Below, one piece after another: positions 55,100 through 62,654 of a stretch of DNA of 64,000 nt. The notes below the pieces were generated by a model, which was not told where the DNA came from, did no database searches, and saw only the letters and a program-made list of their open reading frames with translations. The stretch comes from Candidatus Tisiphia endosymbiont of Sialis lutaria. GTDB lineage: Bacteria > Pseudomonadota > Alphaproteobacteria > Rickettsiales > Rickettsiaceae. The DNA is taken from positions 248,001-312,000 of the forward strand of contig NZ_OZ032153.1 of assembly GCF_964026535.1 (NCBI RefSeq). The letters are read 5' to 3'. Every line of letters starts with the position of its first letter. Positions within the stretch are counted from its first letter, which is position 1. Made by a program: the position numbers and the translations under genes.

Positions 55100-55476
55100 T
55101 TCACCTTATGCAAATTGCATAAAAGTACAAGACGTCATTGCAAAAAAAACTGTAGCTCGACGAAACAATTGTGTCATACCTGCGTAGGTAGGGTATCCAG
55201 ATTCCCGCCTATGCAGGAATGACAATTTACAACTCAGTGTTATCCCTACGAAAGCAGGTATCTAAAAATGCCCTGAGGTATTATAGATTCCGCACCGAAG
55301 CGGGAATGACAAATTTTGCGTTTAAAGATAGATGTCGTGACTCGGATATATTCAAATTTTCTTCAAGCAACCTACTATTTATAAGCTCTGCAAAAAACTT
55401 GTTTTCTACTTTATTTTCTTAAACTGACGCCTATGCCCTCACAATGACATCTGTGAATTTGCGGTCACTAATTGGG
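55100..55476. other. intergenic region with D and B repeats
   Basis: Degenerate B (about 55132-55170), D elements at about 55172-55223 and 55237-55312 (tgtcatacctgcgtaggtag; accgaagcgggaatgaca), and a B-flank-like end (ttctactttattttcttaaa, about 55405-55424). No gene is supported. Confidence 0.65.
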
Positions 55477-58400
55477 TTAGCTATATTTAATCTCCCTTTT
55501 AAAACTTTGATATAAAACTGGAATAACAAATATAGTAAATAGAGTACCAATAGTCATACCACCCACTATTACTAAACCAATAGACTTTTGAGCTTCGGCT
55601 CCTGCTCCTGAGGCGATAACTAATGATACTGCCCCAAAAATGCTTGCTAAAGTAGTCATTAGAATTGGTCTAAGCCTTAAGCTAGAAGCTTTAGTTACAG
55701 CTTCTCTAATATTTAATCCTTGGCTTCTTAAGTTATTAGTAAATTCTACGATCATAATAGAATTTTTTGTGATCAAACCAATTAAAGTGAGCAAGCCAAT
55801 ACCACTATACATATTAAACGTATTACCAAATATCCAGAGTGCTAATACGCCACCAGTAAATGAAAATGGTACAGCAATAAGGATTAATATCGGATCAGTA
55901 AAACTTTCAAATTGTGCTGAAAGCACTAAGTAAATAAACAATAAAGCAAATAAGAACGTAGTAGTCATAGTACCTTCTGATTCAGCCTTTTGCTTAATTT
56001 CGCCAATATATTCTAGAATAGTGGTATTATTATCCAATAATTCATTAGCTATGTTATTCACTTGCTTTATTGCATCGGTAATTTTTTGGTTTGGGGCTAA
56101 ATCTGCCGAGATGGTTACTGATCTAGCATTATTATAATGATTATAAAATTTGATAGATACTTTCTCAACTATATTAGCCACGACATTTAATGGTAATAAA
56201 TTATTAGTTGGTTTATTGGTTGGTATCAGTATCTTACTAAAGTGATCGATATTACTACGATGTTTTAAATTATACTGCATAGTTATATCATACAATTCAT
56301 TGCCCATTCTAAAATCACCAAGCTGCTTTCCTGCTAGCAAATATTGCAATGTTAACCCTATATTTTCTAAACTCACACCATAAAGGTAAGCTTTATCTCG
56401 GTTAACAATTACGTCAATGATCGGAGAGAAATCTACATTACTATAAACATTCATATTCATAAAAGCTGGTTTTTTCTTCATAGCCTCCACGAATTTCTCT
56501 GATATTTGAACTAATTGCTCATATTCAAGTGAGGATTGCAAAGTAAATTCCACAGCATGTTCAGCATTACCGCTAATTAATGAACGGTGTGGTCTTGCAA
56601 AAGCCGATATTCCAGTTATTTGTTGAAATTGCTGATTAAGTAAGTTTATTATAGTTGTTTGTGACATTGACCTTACCTTCCAGTCTTTAAGAGGCACAAA
56701 ACCATGACTACCTTCTGGATACGTCATCATCAAATAACCTAATATATCTTTGTAAGAACTAAGTATTTTCTCAACTTCTATTACTGCTTTTTCTGATTGT
56801 TCACTATTAGAGCCTTGAGGACTAGAGAAGGAAATCTGCACTAAACCATCATCTTCCTGAGGGATAAACACCTTTGGGACAAAGATAAAACTAACGACTA
56901 GCAGCACTAAAGATAGGGCAATAATAAGCGAGAATTGCTTTTTATGATCAAAAGCAAGATTTAAATAGACCAAATACTTGCTTTGGACTAATTTAATAAA
57001 CTGGTCAAATTTAATTAAAAACCCTAAGGAAGGTTGATCATTTTTGCCAATCATGCGACTTGCCATCATTGGCGTCAAAGTTAAAGCAACAAAACCAGAA
57101 ACTAACACACAGAATGCTAAGGTCCAAGCAAATTCAATGAATAACTTGCCCATAAATCCATCAATAAAACCTATTGGTAAGAATACTGAGGCAAGTGTTA
57201 TAGTCATTGCTATAATAGCAAAACCAATTTCCTTAGATGCCAGAGTGGCAGATTCCATAGCAGAATGCCCCATCTCATTGTATCTAAAAATATTTTCCAA
57301 CATTACTATTGCATCATCTACCACCAAACCAATAGCCAATATCATTGCTAAAAGGGTAAATATGTTAATAGAAAACCCTAAATAATACATGAAAATAAAT
57401 GTACCAATCAACGATACAGGAATAGTTACAAGTGGTATCAAAGTGATTCTTGCTGATGCCAGGAATAAATATACTACTATTATAACTAAAATTAATGCTT
57501 CAAAGATCGTGAAGAATACTGATTTGACTGAGGCATTAACTGGAATTGACGCATCATAAGCTATATCAATTGTTATATTTTTAGGTAGATTATTTTTAAT
57601 TTTATCTAGTGACGACCTAACTTCTTTAGATAAATCAAGAAAGTTTGCCTTTGATTGTTTTTTTACTGTAAGTGCTACCGAGCTTTTGCCGTTATATCTA
57701 AAAGTTACATCATCTTCTAGAGAAGCTAAATATATTTTAGCAATATCTTGTAACCTTAATATACTAGTATCGTTCACTTTTAATATAATTTGTTCAAACT
57801 GTTCCGGTTTACTTAAAGAACCATCTAATCTTATATCAAAATCACGACTGGCGGTTTTAATAGTTCCCGCCGGATAAGAAATAGTTTGTTTTTTTATAGC
57901 ATTTTCAATTTCCAACACCGACATTTTATGCTGATATAATTTTACCGGATCTGGCTCTATCCGCATAGAATAATCTTTACCATGTACTTTAACTTCACCT
58001 ATTGTTTCAAGCTTATCTAAAACGCTTTTCACACTCTCTTGAACAATTTTAGTTAATTGTAAATCACTATATACATCACTACTAACAGTTAAGATCAAAT
58101 CAACAAACTTATTTCCATCTTGCTTACTAACACGAGGTGCTTGCATATCTTTTGGCAATATACGACTTATCGCAGCAATTTTAGACCGAACATCGTTTAA
58201 GGATACTTCGATATTAGCCGATGATAAAAATGTTAAAAAGATATAGCTACTACCTGTCGCACTTTGGGAAGTGATAGAATCAAGATTTTTTATAGTTTTT
58301 AGAGCCTTTTCAATACGAGTGGTAATTTCTTTTTCCATATAAAGAGCATCCGCCCCAGGATAATCTGCATGTACTGTTATTACAGGAAAAGAGATATCGG

Positions 58401-58512
58401 GAATCCCCCTAATTTGTAGTTTAGTAAAAAATACAGCTCCTAAAATAACAATTACTAGGCTCAGAACTGTTGCAAATACTGGACGCTTGATGCATATTTC
58501 ACTTAAATACAT
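55477..58512 (-). CDS. RND-family efflux pump (HAE1/AcrB type)
   Basis: 1011 residues. N-terminus MYLSEICIKRPVFATVLSLV and the loop FPVITVHADYPGADALYMEK are typical of AcrB-like pumps. TM4 carries the proton-relay pair in AIGLVVDDAIVMLENIFRYN (about 389-408). Two periplasmic halves and twelve membrane segments are evident, ending with TASSLRLRPILMTTLASIFG-like KASSLRLRPILMTTLASIFG and VIVGGMTIGTLFTIFVIPVL. No adaptor gene is adjacent; it may borrow another. It lies 11 bases after the amino-acid ABC permease gene on the same strand, an unusual pairing. Confidence 0.93.
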   Translation of the reverse strand: MYLSEICIKRPVFATVLSLVIVILGAVFFTKLQIRGIPDISFPVITVHADYPGADALYMEKEITTRIEKALKTIKNLDSITSQSATGSSYIFLTFLSSANIEVSLNDVRSKIAAISRILPKDMQAPRVSKQDGNKFVDLILTVSSDVYSDLQLTKIVQESVKSVLDKLETIGEVKVHGKDYSMRIEPDPVKLYQHKMSVLEIENAIKKQTISYPAGTIKTASRDFDIRLDGSLSKPEQFEQIILKVNDTSILRLQDIAKIYLASLEDDVTFRYNGKSSVALTVKKQSKANFLDLSKEVRSSLDKIKNNLPKNITIDIAYDASIPVNASVKSVFFTIFEALILVIIVVYLFLASARITLIPLVTIPVSLIGTFIFMYYLGFSINIFTLLAMILAIGLVVDDAIVMLENIFRYNEMGHSAMESATLASKEIGFAIIAMTITLASVFLPIGFIDGFMGKLFIEFAWTLAFCVLVSGFVALTLTPMMASRMIGKNDQPSLGFLIKFDQFIKLVQSKYLVYLNLAFDHKKQFSLIIALSLVLLVVSFIFVPKVFIPQEDDGLVQISFSSPQGSNSEQSEKAVIEVEKILSSYKDILGYLMMTYPEGSHGFVPLKDWKVRSMSQTTIINLLNQQFQQITGISAFARPHRSLISGNAEHAVEFTLQSSLEYEQLVQISEKFVEAMKKKPAFMNMNVYSNVDFSPIIDVIVNRDKAYLYGVSLENIGLTLQYLLAGKQLGDFRMGNELYDITMQYNLKHRSNIDHFSKILIPTNKPTNNLLPLNVVANIVEKVSIKFYNHYNNARSVTISADLAPNQKITDAIKQVNNIANELLDNNTTILEYIGEIKQKAESEGTMTTTFLFALLFIYLVLSAQFESFTDPILILIAVPFSFTGGVLALWIFGNTFNMYSGIGLLTLIGLITKNSIMIVEFTNNLRSQGLNIREAVTKASSLRLRPILMTTLASIFGAVSLVIASGAGAEAQKSIGLVIVGGMTIGTLFTIFVIPVLYQSFKREIKYS

Positions 58513-58523
58513 ATAAACAAATC

Positions 58524-59183
58524 TTATTCAATACCAATTGTTAATTTTTTCTCAAGAATTTTGGCTAAGTTACTAATAATTATTACCATAACATAATAAC
58601 AAAACCCTGCTATTAACAGAGGCGTAAAATAAGTATAATGTTCCTGTGATACTAGCTGAGCTCTCCGCATTAAATCCATTCCACCGATCATTGATATAAT
58701 CGATGATTCTTTGATTAGGTTAATAAGCTCATTAACCAGTGAAGGTAAAATATTTCTTATAGCTTGCGGTAAGATGATATCTTTGATCATTAATCTTTCA
58801 GGTATGCCTAACGCCTTAGCCGCTTCAATCTGCCCCTTGTCAACAGCATTCATTCCAGCTCTAATTATTTCCGAAACATACGCCCCTGAATTTAATGAGA
58901 AAGCTATGGTACCTGCAGCGAATACTCCAAACTTAATACCAATTACCCCAGGCAAACCAAAATAAATTATGCTAAGTTGGATAAGTAGTGGTGTACCACG
59001 AAAAATTGATGTATAAAAATTAGCAAATAACCTTAAGGCATGACTTTTGCTTACCTTACAAATTGCTAGTAAAGTACCGATAATCAATCCAAATAACACC
59101 GAAACTAAGCTATATTTCAGTGTTACTACCATCCCTTCTATAATATAGAATATAGAAGAGAAATCAAGTAATTGCTCAAACAT
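58524..59183 (-). CDS. polar amino-acid ABC transporter permease (HisM/GlnP type)
   Basis: 219 residues. About five membrane segments, with the HEQRTFL-type region FRGTPLLIQLSIIYFGLPGV and the cytoplasmic EAA loop QIEAAKALGIPERLMIKDII, LPQAIRNILPSLVNELINLI, where the ATPase docks. It imports glutamine, glutamate or similar amino acids together with an ATPase and binding protein encoded elsewhere. It directly follows a small ORF (no gap) and precedes the RND gene by 11 bases. Confidence 0.9.
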   Translation of the reverse strand: MFEQLLDFSSIFYIIEGMVVTLKYSLVSVLFGLIIGTLLAICKVSKSHALRLFANFYTSIFRGTPLLIQLSIIYFGLPGVIGIKFGVFAAGTIAFSLNSGAYVSEIIRAGMNAVDKGQIEAAKALGIPERLMIKDIILPQAIRNILPSLVNELINLIKESSIISMIGGMDLMRRAQLVSQEHYTYFTPLLIAGFCYYVMVIIISNLAKILEKKLTIGIE

Positions 59184-59405
59184 CTAATATTTCCAACTGT
59201 CGGTACAACTAATCCATTCCTTAGTATTACCTATCCGTTCATCTGCTAATTTATAGTCAATTGATGAGAAGTTGGTGACGTCGTCACTCGTCGCTCGTCT
59301 ATTACTTATAGGCGTCGCTCCATCGCTCCTGCTACCCAATTCTCCTGAATTGACTATAGCTAATATTTTCTCATCTAAAGACACTAATAATCGTTTAGCT
59401 ACCAC
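59184..59405 (-). CDS. small protein carrying an in-frame family-A palindrome, upstream of the permease
   Basis: 73 residues from GTG 59405, with GGAG 7 bases upstream. About half (residues 17-51, IVNSGELGSRSDGATPISNR and following) is repeat A6. Without it, what remains is MVAKRLLVSLDEKILA plus LADERIGNTKEWISCTDSWK-Y, about 38 residues of unknown function. The start of the host part loosely recalls ribbon-helix-helix antitoxins (VSLDEKI), which is weak evidence. The stop touches the permease start, so translational coupling is likely. Confidence 0.45.
   Translation of the reverse strand: MVAKRLLVSLDEKILAIVNSGELGSRSDGATPISNRRATSDDVTNFSSIDYKLADERIGNTKEWISCTDSWKY
59252..59358 (-). repeat. palindromic repeat A (copy A6) inside a small ORF
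   Basis: tatagtcaattgatgagaag to tctcctgaattgactata, 107 bp. Read on the minus strand as AIVNSGELGSRSDGATPISN and onward to FSSIDY, the same reading frame used by the copy in the patatin gene. Confidence 0.88.
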
Positions 59406-59586
59406 AAGATCACTCCAATTTATTTATTATTATTATTTAATTGTACCACATTTGTAACTCGATAATCAAATTTTTTGCATAGTTTTGTCAATTTGTTTTA
59501 TTTATCATTATAAATTCATTTGCTATAATGCAAACTTTATAATAATTTAAAATTAGTGAAAAATTTTAAATTAAGCTATAGAGATT

Positions 59587-60846
59587 ATGATGAGTAAAAG
59601 ATTAAACGAAAAAAATACAATTCTTTGTATTTCAGGTGGTGGAGTAAAAGGAATAGCTGCATTAGTTATCCTTGAAAAAATAGAAGAGATTACAGGGCTA
59701 CCTATATCTAAATTATTTAACATTATTTCTGGTACTAGCGTTGGTGGGTTAATTGCTGCGTTGTTAACTCTCCCTAAAGAACAAGGGTCGAAAGAGCCTC
59801 GTTATTCAGCCAAAGAAGCGTTAGAATTATTTGAGAATAGTGCTGCTGAAATCTTCCCTAAAAGTTGCTTTAACTGTGGAATAATAAAACACAAATATAC
59901 CCCAAAACCTTTGGAAGAAATGTTGGAAAAACATTTAGGGGACAATAGATTAATCGATACTCTCTGTCGTCTTATTATACCAGTTGCTGATTTGAACGAG
60001 GGAAGAGATAGTATCAAGGTCTTTGATAGCAAGGATAAGCATAGCACACATGTTAGAACAAAGTATGTACTTCTTGCAACTACTGCAGCACCTACCTATT
60101 TTCCAGTAGTTGCTAATAGTGAAGCTGTACGCGATTATGACTACGCTGCTGGCACGCCTTATGCTTTGGCTGATGGTGGTCTTGGGGCTAATCGCCCAGC
60201 TGCTATAGTGCTACAGATACTTAAAGAAGGTCATACTTATCATGAACAAGCAGATATTTTACAGCGTACCACAATTTGTTCTATCAATTTTGTTGTAGAT
60301 GACAAGGTAAAAGCTCAGATACCGTCAGCTAATTTTGATGGAGTATTAGGGTGGTTGCTTAATGGCTTAGTTGATATGATTATGAAAAATGATGAAGAAG
60401 GTGATGCAACTGAGGTTAGGTTAGATTTAACAGGTGAAGGGCAAAATACAGAAATAATGCTGCCTATTACCAAAGAATGTAAAAATTTAGATGATGCTAG
60501 TGAAAGTAATATAACAAAATTAAAGCTAATCGCTGAACAATATTTAGCAAATAATTCTAAATTGATGCAAGATCTATGTGACAGATTAGTGGCTAATTAC
60601 AAAGCTAATCTTGAAGAGGATGAAGGTTTAAATGCAGATTCAAACGCAATGGTAGATGATAAAATTAATGACGAAGGATATGGAAGTGGTGCTATAGTCA
60701 ATTCAGGGGAATTTGGGGCTAGGAACGATGGAGCGACGAGTGCCAACGTCAGCAACTTTTCATCAATTGACTATATCTCATTTCCCTATGCTCAAGAAAT
60801 GATGGAACTTGAAGGGGTAGAGACCGACTATATCTCCCAACATTAA
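59587..60846 (+). CDS. patatin-like phospholipase with in-frame palindromic insert
   Basis: 419 residues (ATG 59587; ATG 59590 is possible). Oxyanion hole ISGGGVKGIAALVIL (about 15-29), nucleophile elbow SGTSVGGLIAALL (Ser of GxSxG, about 49-61) and catalytic Asp in LADGGLGANRP (about 196-206): the full Ser-Asp dyad of patatin lipases. Patatin phospholipase A enzymes of Rickettsia act on host membranes during entry or escape. No signal peptide is seen. Repeat A7 encodes residues about 370-397 near the C-terminus, after the catalytic domain, so activity need not be affected. Confidence 0.9.
   Translation: MMSKRLNEKNTILCISGGGVKGIAALVILEKIEEITGLPISKLFNIISGTSVGGLIAALLTLPKEQGSKEPRYSAKEALELFENSAAEIFPKSCFNCGIIKHKYTPKPLEEMLEKHLGDNRLIDTLCRLIIPVADLNEGRDSIKVFDSKDKHSTHVRTKYVLLATTAAPTYFPVVANSEAVRDYDYAAGTPYALADGGLGANRPAAIVLQILKEGHTYHEQADILQRTTICSINFVVDDKVKAQIPSANFDGVLGWLLNGLVDMIMKNDEEGDATEVRLDLTGEGQNTEIMLPITKECKNLDDASESNITKLKLIAEQYLANNSKLMQDLCDRLVANYKANLEEDEGLNADSNAMVDDKINDEGYGSGAIVNSGEFGARNDGATSANVSNFSSIDYISFPYAQEMMELEGVETDYISQH
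60693..60775 (+). repeat. palindromic repeat A (copy A7) inside the patatin gene
   Basis: tatagtcaattcaggggaat to tttcatcaattgactata, 83 bp, the internally shortened form. In frame it reads AIVNSGEFGARNDGATSANV then SNFSSIDYIS, parallel to A6. Confidence 0.92.
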
Positions 60847-60872
60847 TCTGATAGTTATGCATTAAGCTATTT

Positions 60873-60978
60873 TATAGTCAATTCAGGAGAATTTGGGGCT
60901 AGGAACGATGGAGCAACGCCTATAAGTAATAGGCGAGCGACAAGTGACAACGCCCCAACTTCTCATCAATTGACTATA
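60873..60978. repeat. palindromic repeat A (copy A8)
   Basis: tatagtcaattcaggagaat to tctcatcaattgactata, 106 bp. Its right end supplies the last codons and the TGA stop of the minus-strand GNAT gene. Confidence 0.9.
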
Positions 60979-61514
60979 GCATAAATATAATAATCTCTAT
61001 GTATTCCTTGCACAATCTCATATTTTTTGAGCAATCCCTCTTTAACAAAATTACATCGTTCCAAAACCTTAATTGAGCGAGTATTGTCAGTTATAACAGT
61101 TGCTTGGGTGCGAACAATTCCAGCATATTCGATAAACCTTAAAATAGCTTTGATAGATTTCAGCATAATTCCTTTACCCCAAAATTCCGGATCAAGATCG
61201 TAACTTATTTCTGCTTTGAGGTGCATTGCAGAAACACTATTAAACCCAACAGTCCCTATAAGTTTATTAGTATCTTTGAGGGAAATAGCCCAGTAAAATC
61301 CCCGATGATTATGAAATAAGCTGGACCAATATCTTATCTCATCAGTAGCTTGAGCCGTGTCCGATGGACAATTTTGTTCGGTCAGGAATGGTAGCATTTC
61401 TGGCTTATTCATATAGGTAAAATAGTTTTCGGAATCATCACTAGTTAATTCCCTAAGCACTATATTACCTAGGTCTAATACAGGAAATTGATGATATATA
61501 GAGTGGTTCAGCAT
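60966..61514 (-). CDS. GNAT-family N-acetyltransferase (RimJ/RimL-like)
   Basis: 182 residues. LGNIVLRELTSDDSENYFTY at the start, then YWAISLKDTNKLIGTVGFNS, and the acetyl-CoA-binding region DPEFWGKGIMLKSIKAILRF with the Q/RxxGxG/A-like loop (WGKGIM), followed by TDNTRSIKVLERCNFVKEGL, as in Acetyltransf_3 proteins. The substrate is unknown (protein N-terminus or small molecule). It is 15 bases downstream of queC on the same strand. The final residues AIVN and the stop are encoded by repeat A8, so the native C-terminus may have been altered. Confidence 0.85.
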   Translation of the reverse strand: MLNHSIYHQFPVLDLGNIVLRELTSDDSENYFTYMNKPEMLPFLTEQNCPSDTAQATDEIRYWSSLFHNHRGFYWAISLKDTNKLIGTVGFNSVSAMHLKAEISYDLDPEFWGKGIMLKSIKAILRFIEYAGIVRTQATVITDNTRSIKVLERCNFVKEGLLKKYEIVQGIHRDYYIYAIVN

Positions 61515-61529
61515 ATGTTAGAAAATAAT

Positions 61530-62363
61530 TTATTTTTTATAATTAGCGGGGTCAGTTACATTATTCTCTTCAAAGGCTTTAAGTCTAGTTAAGCATGAAA
61601 GACATGTGCCACAAGATAGCCCATCATCTGATGGATCATAACAAGAAATCGTTTTGGAATAATCTACGCCTAATTCTAGACCAGCCTTGATAATTTCTCC
61701 CTTTGACATATTTATTAAGGGAGCATGAATGGTAATTTGTTTACCTGACACTCCTACAGCAGTTGCCAGATTTGCCAGATTATTAAAAGCTGCTAAATAT
61801 TCCAGACGGCAATCTGGATAATTAGCGGAATCAGTTGCATGTATCCCTATAAAAATATCAAAAGCTCCTATTATTTCACTAAATCCTAAAGCATAACTTA
61901 AAAATATGGTGTTACGTGCTGGTACATAAGTAACTGGTATACTCTTCTGCTTTGAAGAATTGGTTCCGCAAAACTTCGGGGCATTCGCGTACTCACGTAC
62001 TAAGTGTACGCTCCGCTCGCTCACCCCTTGTTTTACGTTCCAATTCTCCAAATCATTTGAGTATATAATCTGCTGCTTTGAGTATAGATCATTCTGTAAT
62101 TCACTATGATCTTTATATTTTGGTACGTCTATGGCATTGTCAGTAAGAGCTGATCCGCCAAAGTTACGTAAATCAATATTTACAATTTTATGCTGTTTGA
62201 TGTTATAGTTGTTAACTAATTGCTTAACCTTCTCCAGTTCAACATTATTGCGTTGAGAATAGTTGAAACTTATGGCATAAATTTCGTAATTCATTTTTTC
62301 CATCATGGCTAGTACGGTAGCTGAATCTGCACCACCACTAACTAAAGCTACTGCCTTTTTCAT
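61530..62363 (-). CDS. queC: 7-cyano-7-deazaguanine (preQ0) synthase QueC with in-frame insert
   Basis: Makes preQ0 from carboxydeazaguanine with ATP and ammonia, in queuosine biosynthesis. ATP-pyrophosphatase PP-loop [20 protein letters not shown] at the N-terminus, [32 protein letters not shown], and the C-terminal zinc site [23 protein letters not shown] 62363 gives the family N-terminus; the frame opens further at 62414. Repeat C (61956-62066) adds about 38 residues in a loop just before [10 protein letters not shown], where the family has a variable segment. tcaaagcag flanks the insert on both sides. Confidence 0.92.
   Translation of the reverse strand: MKKAVALVSGGADSATVLAMMEKMNYEIYAISFNYSQRNNVELEKVKQLVNNYNIKQHKIVNIDLRNFGGSALTDNAIDVPKYKDHSELQNDLYSKQQIIYSNDLENWNVKQGVSERSVHLVREYANAPKFCGTNSSKQKSIPVTYVPARNTIFLSYALGFSEIIGAFDIFIGIHATDSANYPDCRLEYLAAFNNLANLATAVGVSGKQITIHAPLINMSKGEIIKAGLELGVDYSKTISCYDPSDDGLSCGTCLSCLTRLKAFEENNVTDPANYKK
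61956..62066 (-). repeat. palindromic repeat C inside queC
   Basis: Arms gaattggttccgcaaaactt ... gttccaattctccaaatcat, with gtactcacgtactaagtgta inside; related to the intergenic copy at 52352-52443. Read in frame as [20 protein letters not shown] then [14 protein letters not shown]. The host sequence tcaaagcag occurs on both sides, suggesting a 9-bp target duplication. Confidence 0.85.
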
Positions 62364-62441
62364 AATAATCTGCATCCGTTTATCATTAATATATATAGCT
62401 AATCCGATTAGCACTACTCTGCCTATTAGCGAGCCGTAGTA

Positions 62442-62633
62442 TCACTCGACTAAGCACTTGCAAGTTATCATTCCCACTTCCCTTTGCCCTTCCCGCTTCC
62501 CATTGTCATTCCCGCGTAGGCAGGAATCTGGATACCTGCCTACGCAGGTATGACAAAACAGCATTGCTTCATCGCTACTAAGTGGCTTCTCGTAATGACC
62601 TATTGGACTTCTATATCTTTGAGTATATAGCAA
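62442..62633. repeat. family-D palindrome plus partial family-B element
   Basis: D at about 62499-62553 (tgtcattcccgcgtaggcag ... ctacgcaggtatgaca), followed by a degenerate B (cattgcttcatcgctactaa to ctcgtaatgac, about 62562-62600). It fills the gap between uvrA and queC. No gene is supported. Confidence 0.75.
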
Positions 62634-62654
62634 AATTTTTTTCCACTAAGCTAA

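Noticed and set aside
62442-62633. 63-codon minus-strand ORF between queC and uvrA
   Set aside because: Encoded by D and B palindromic repeats; no start context.
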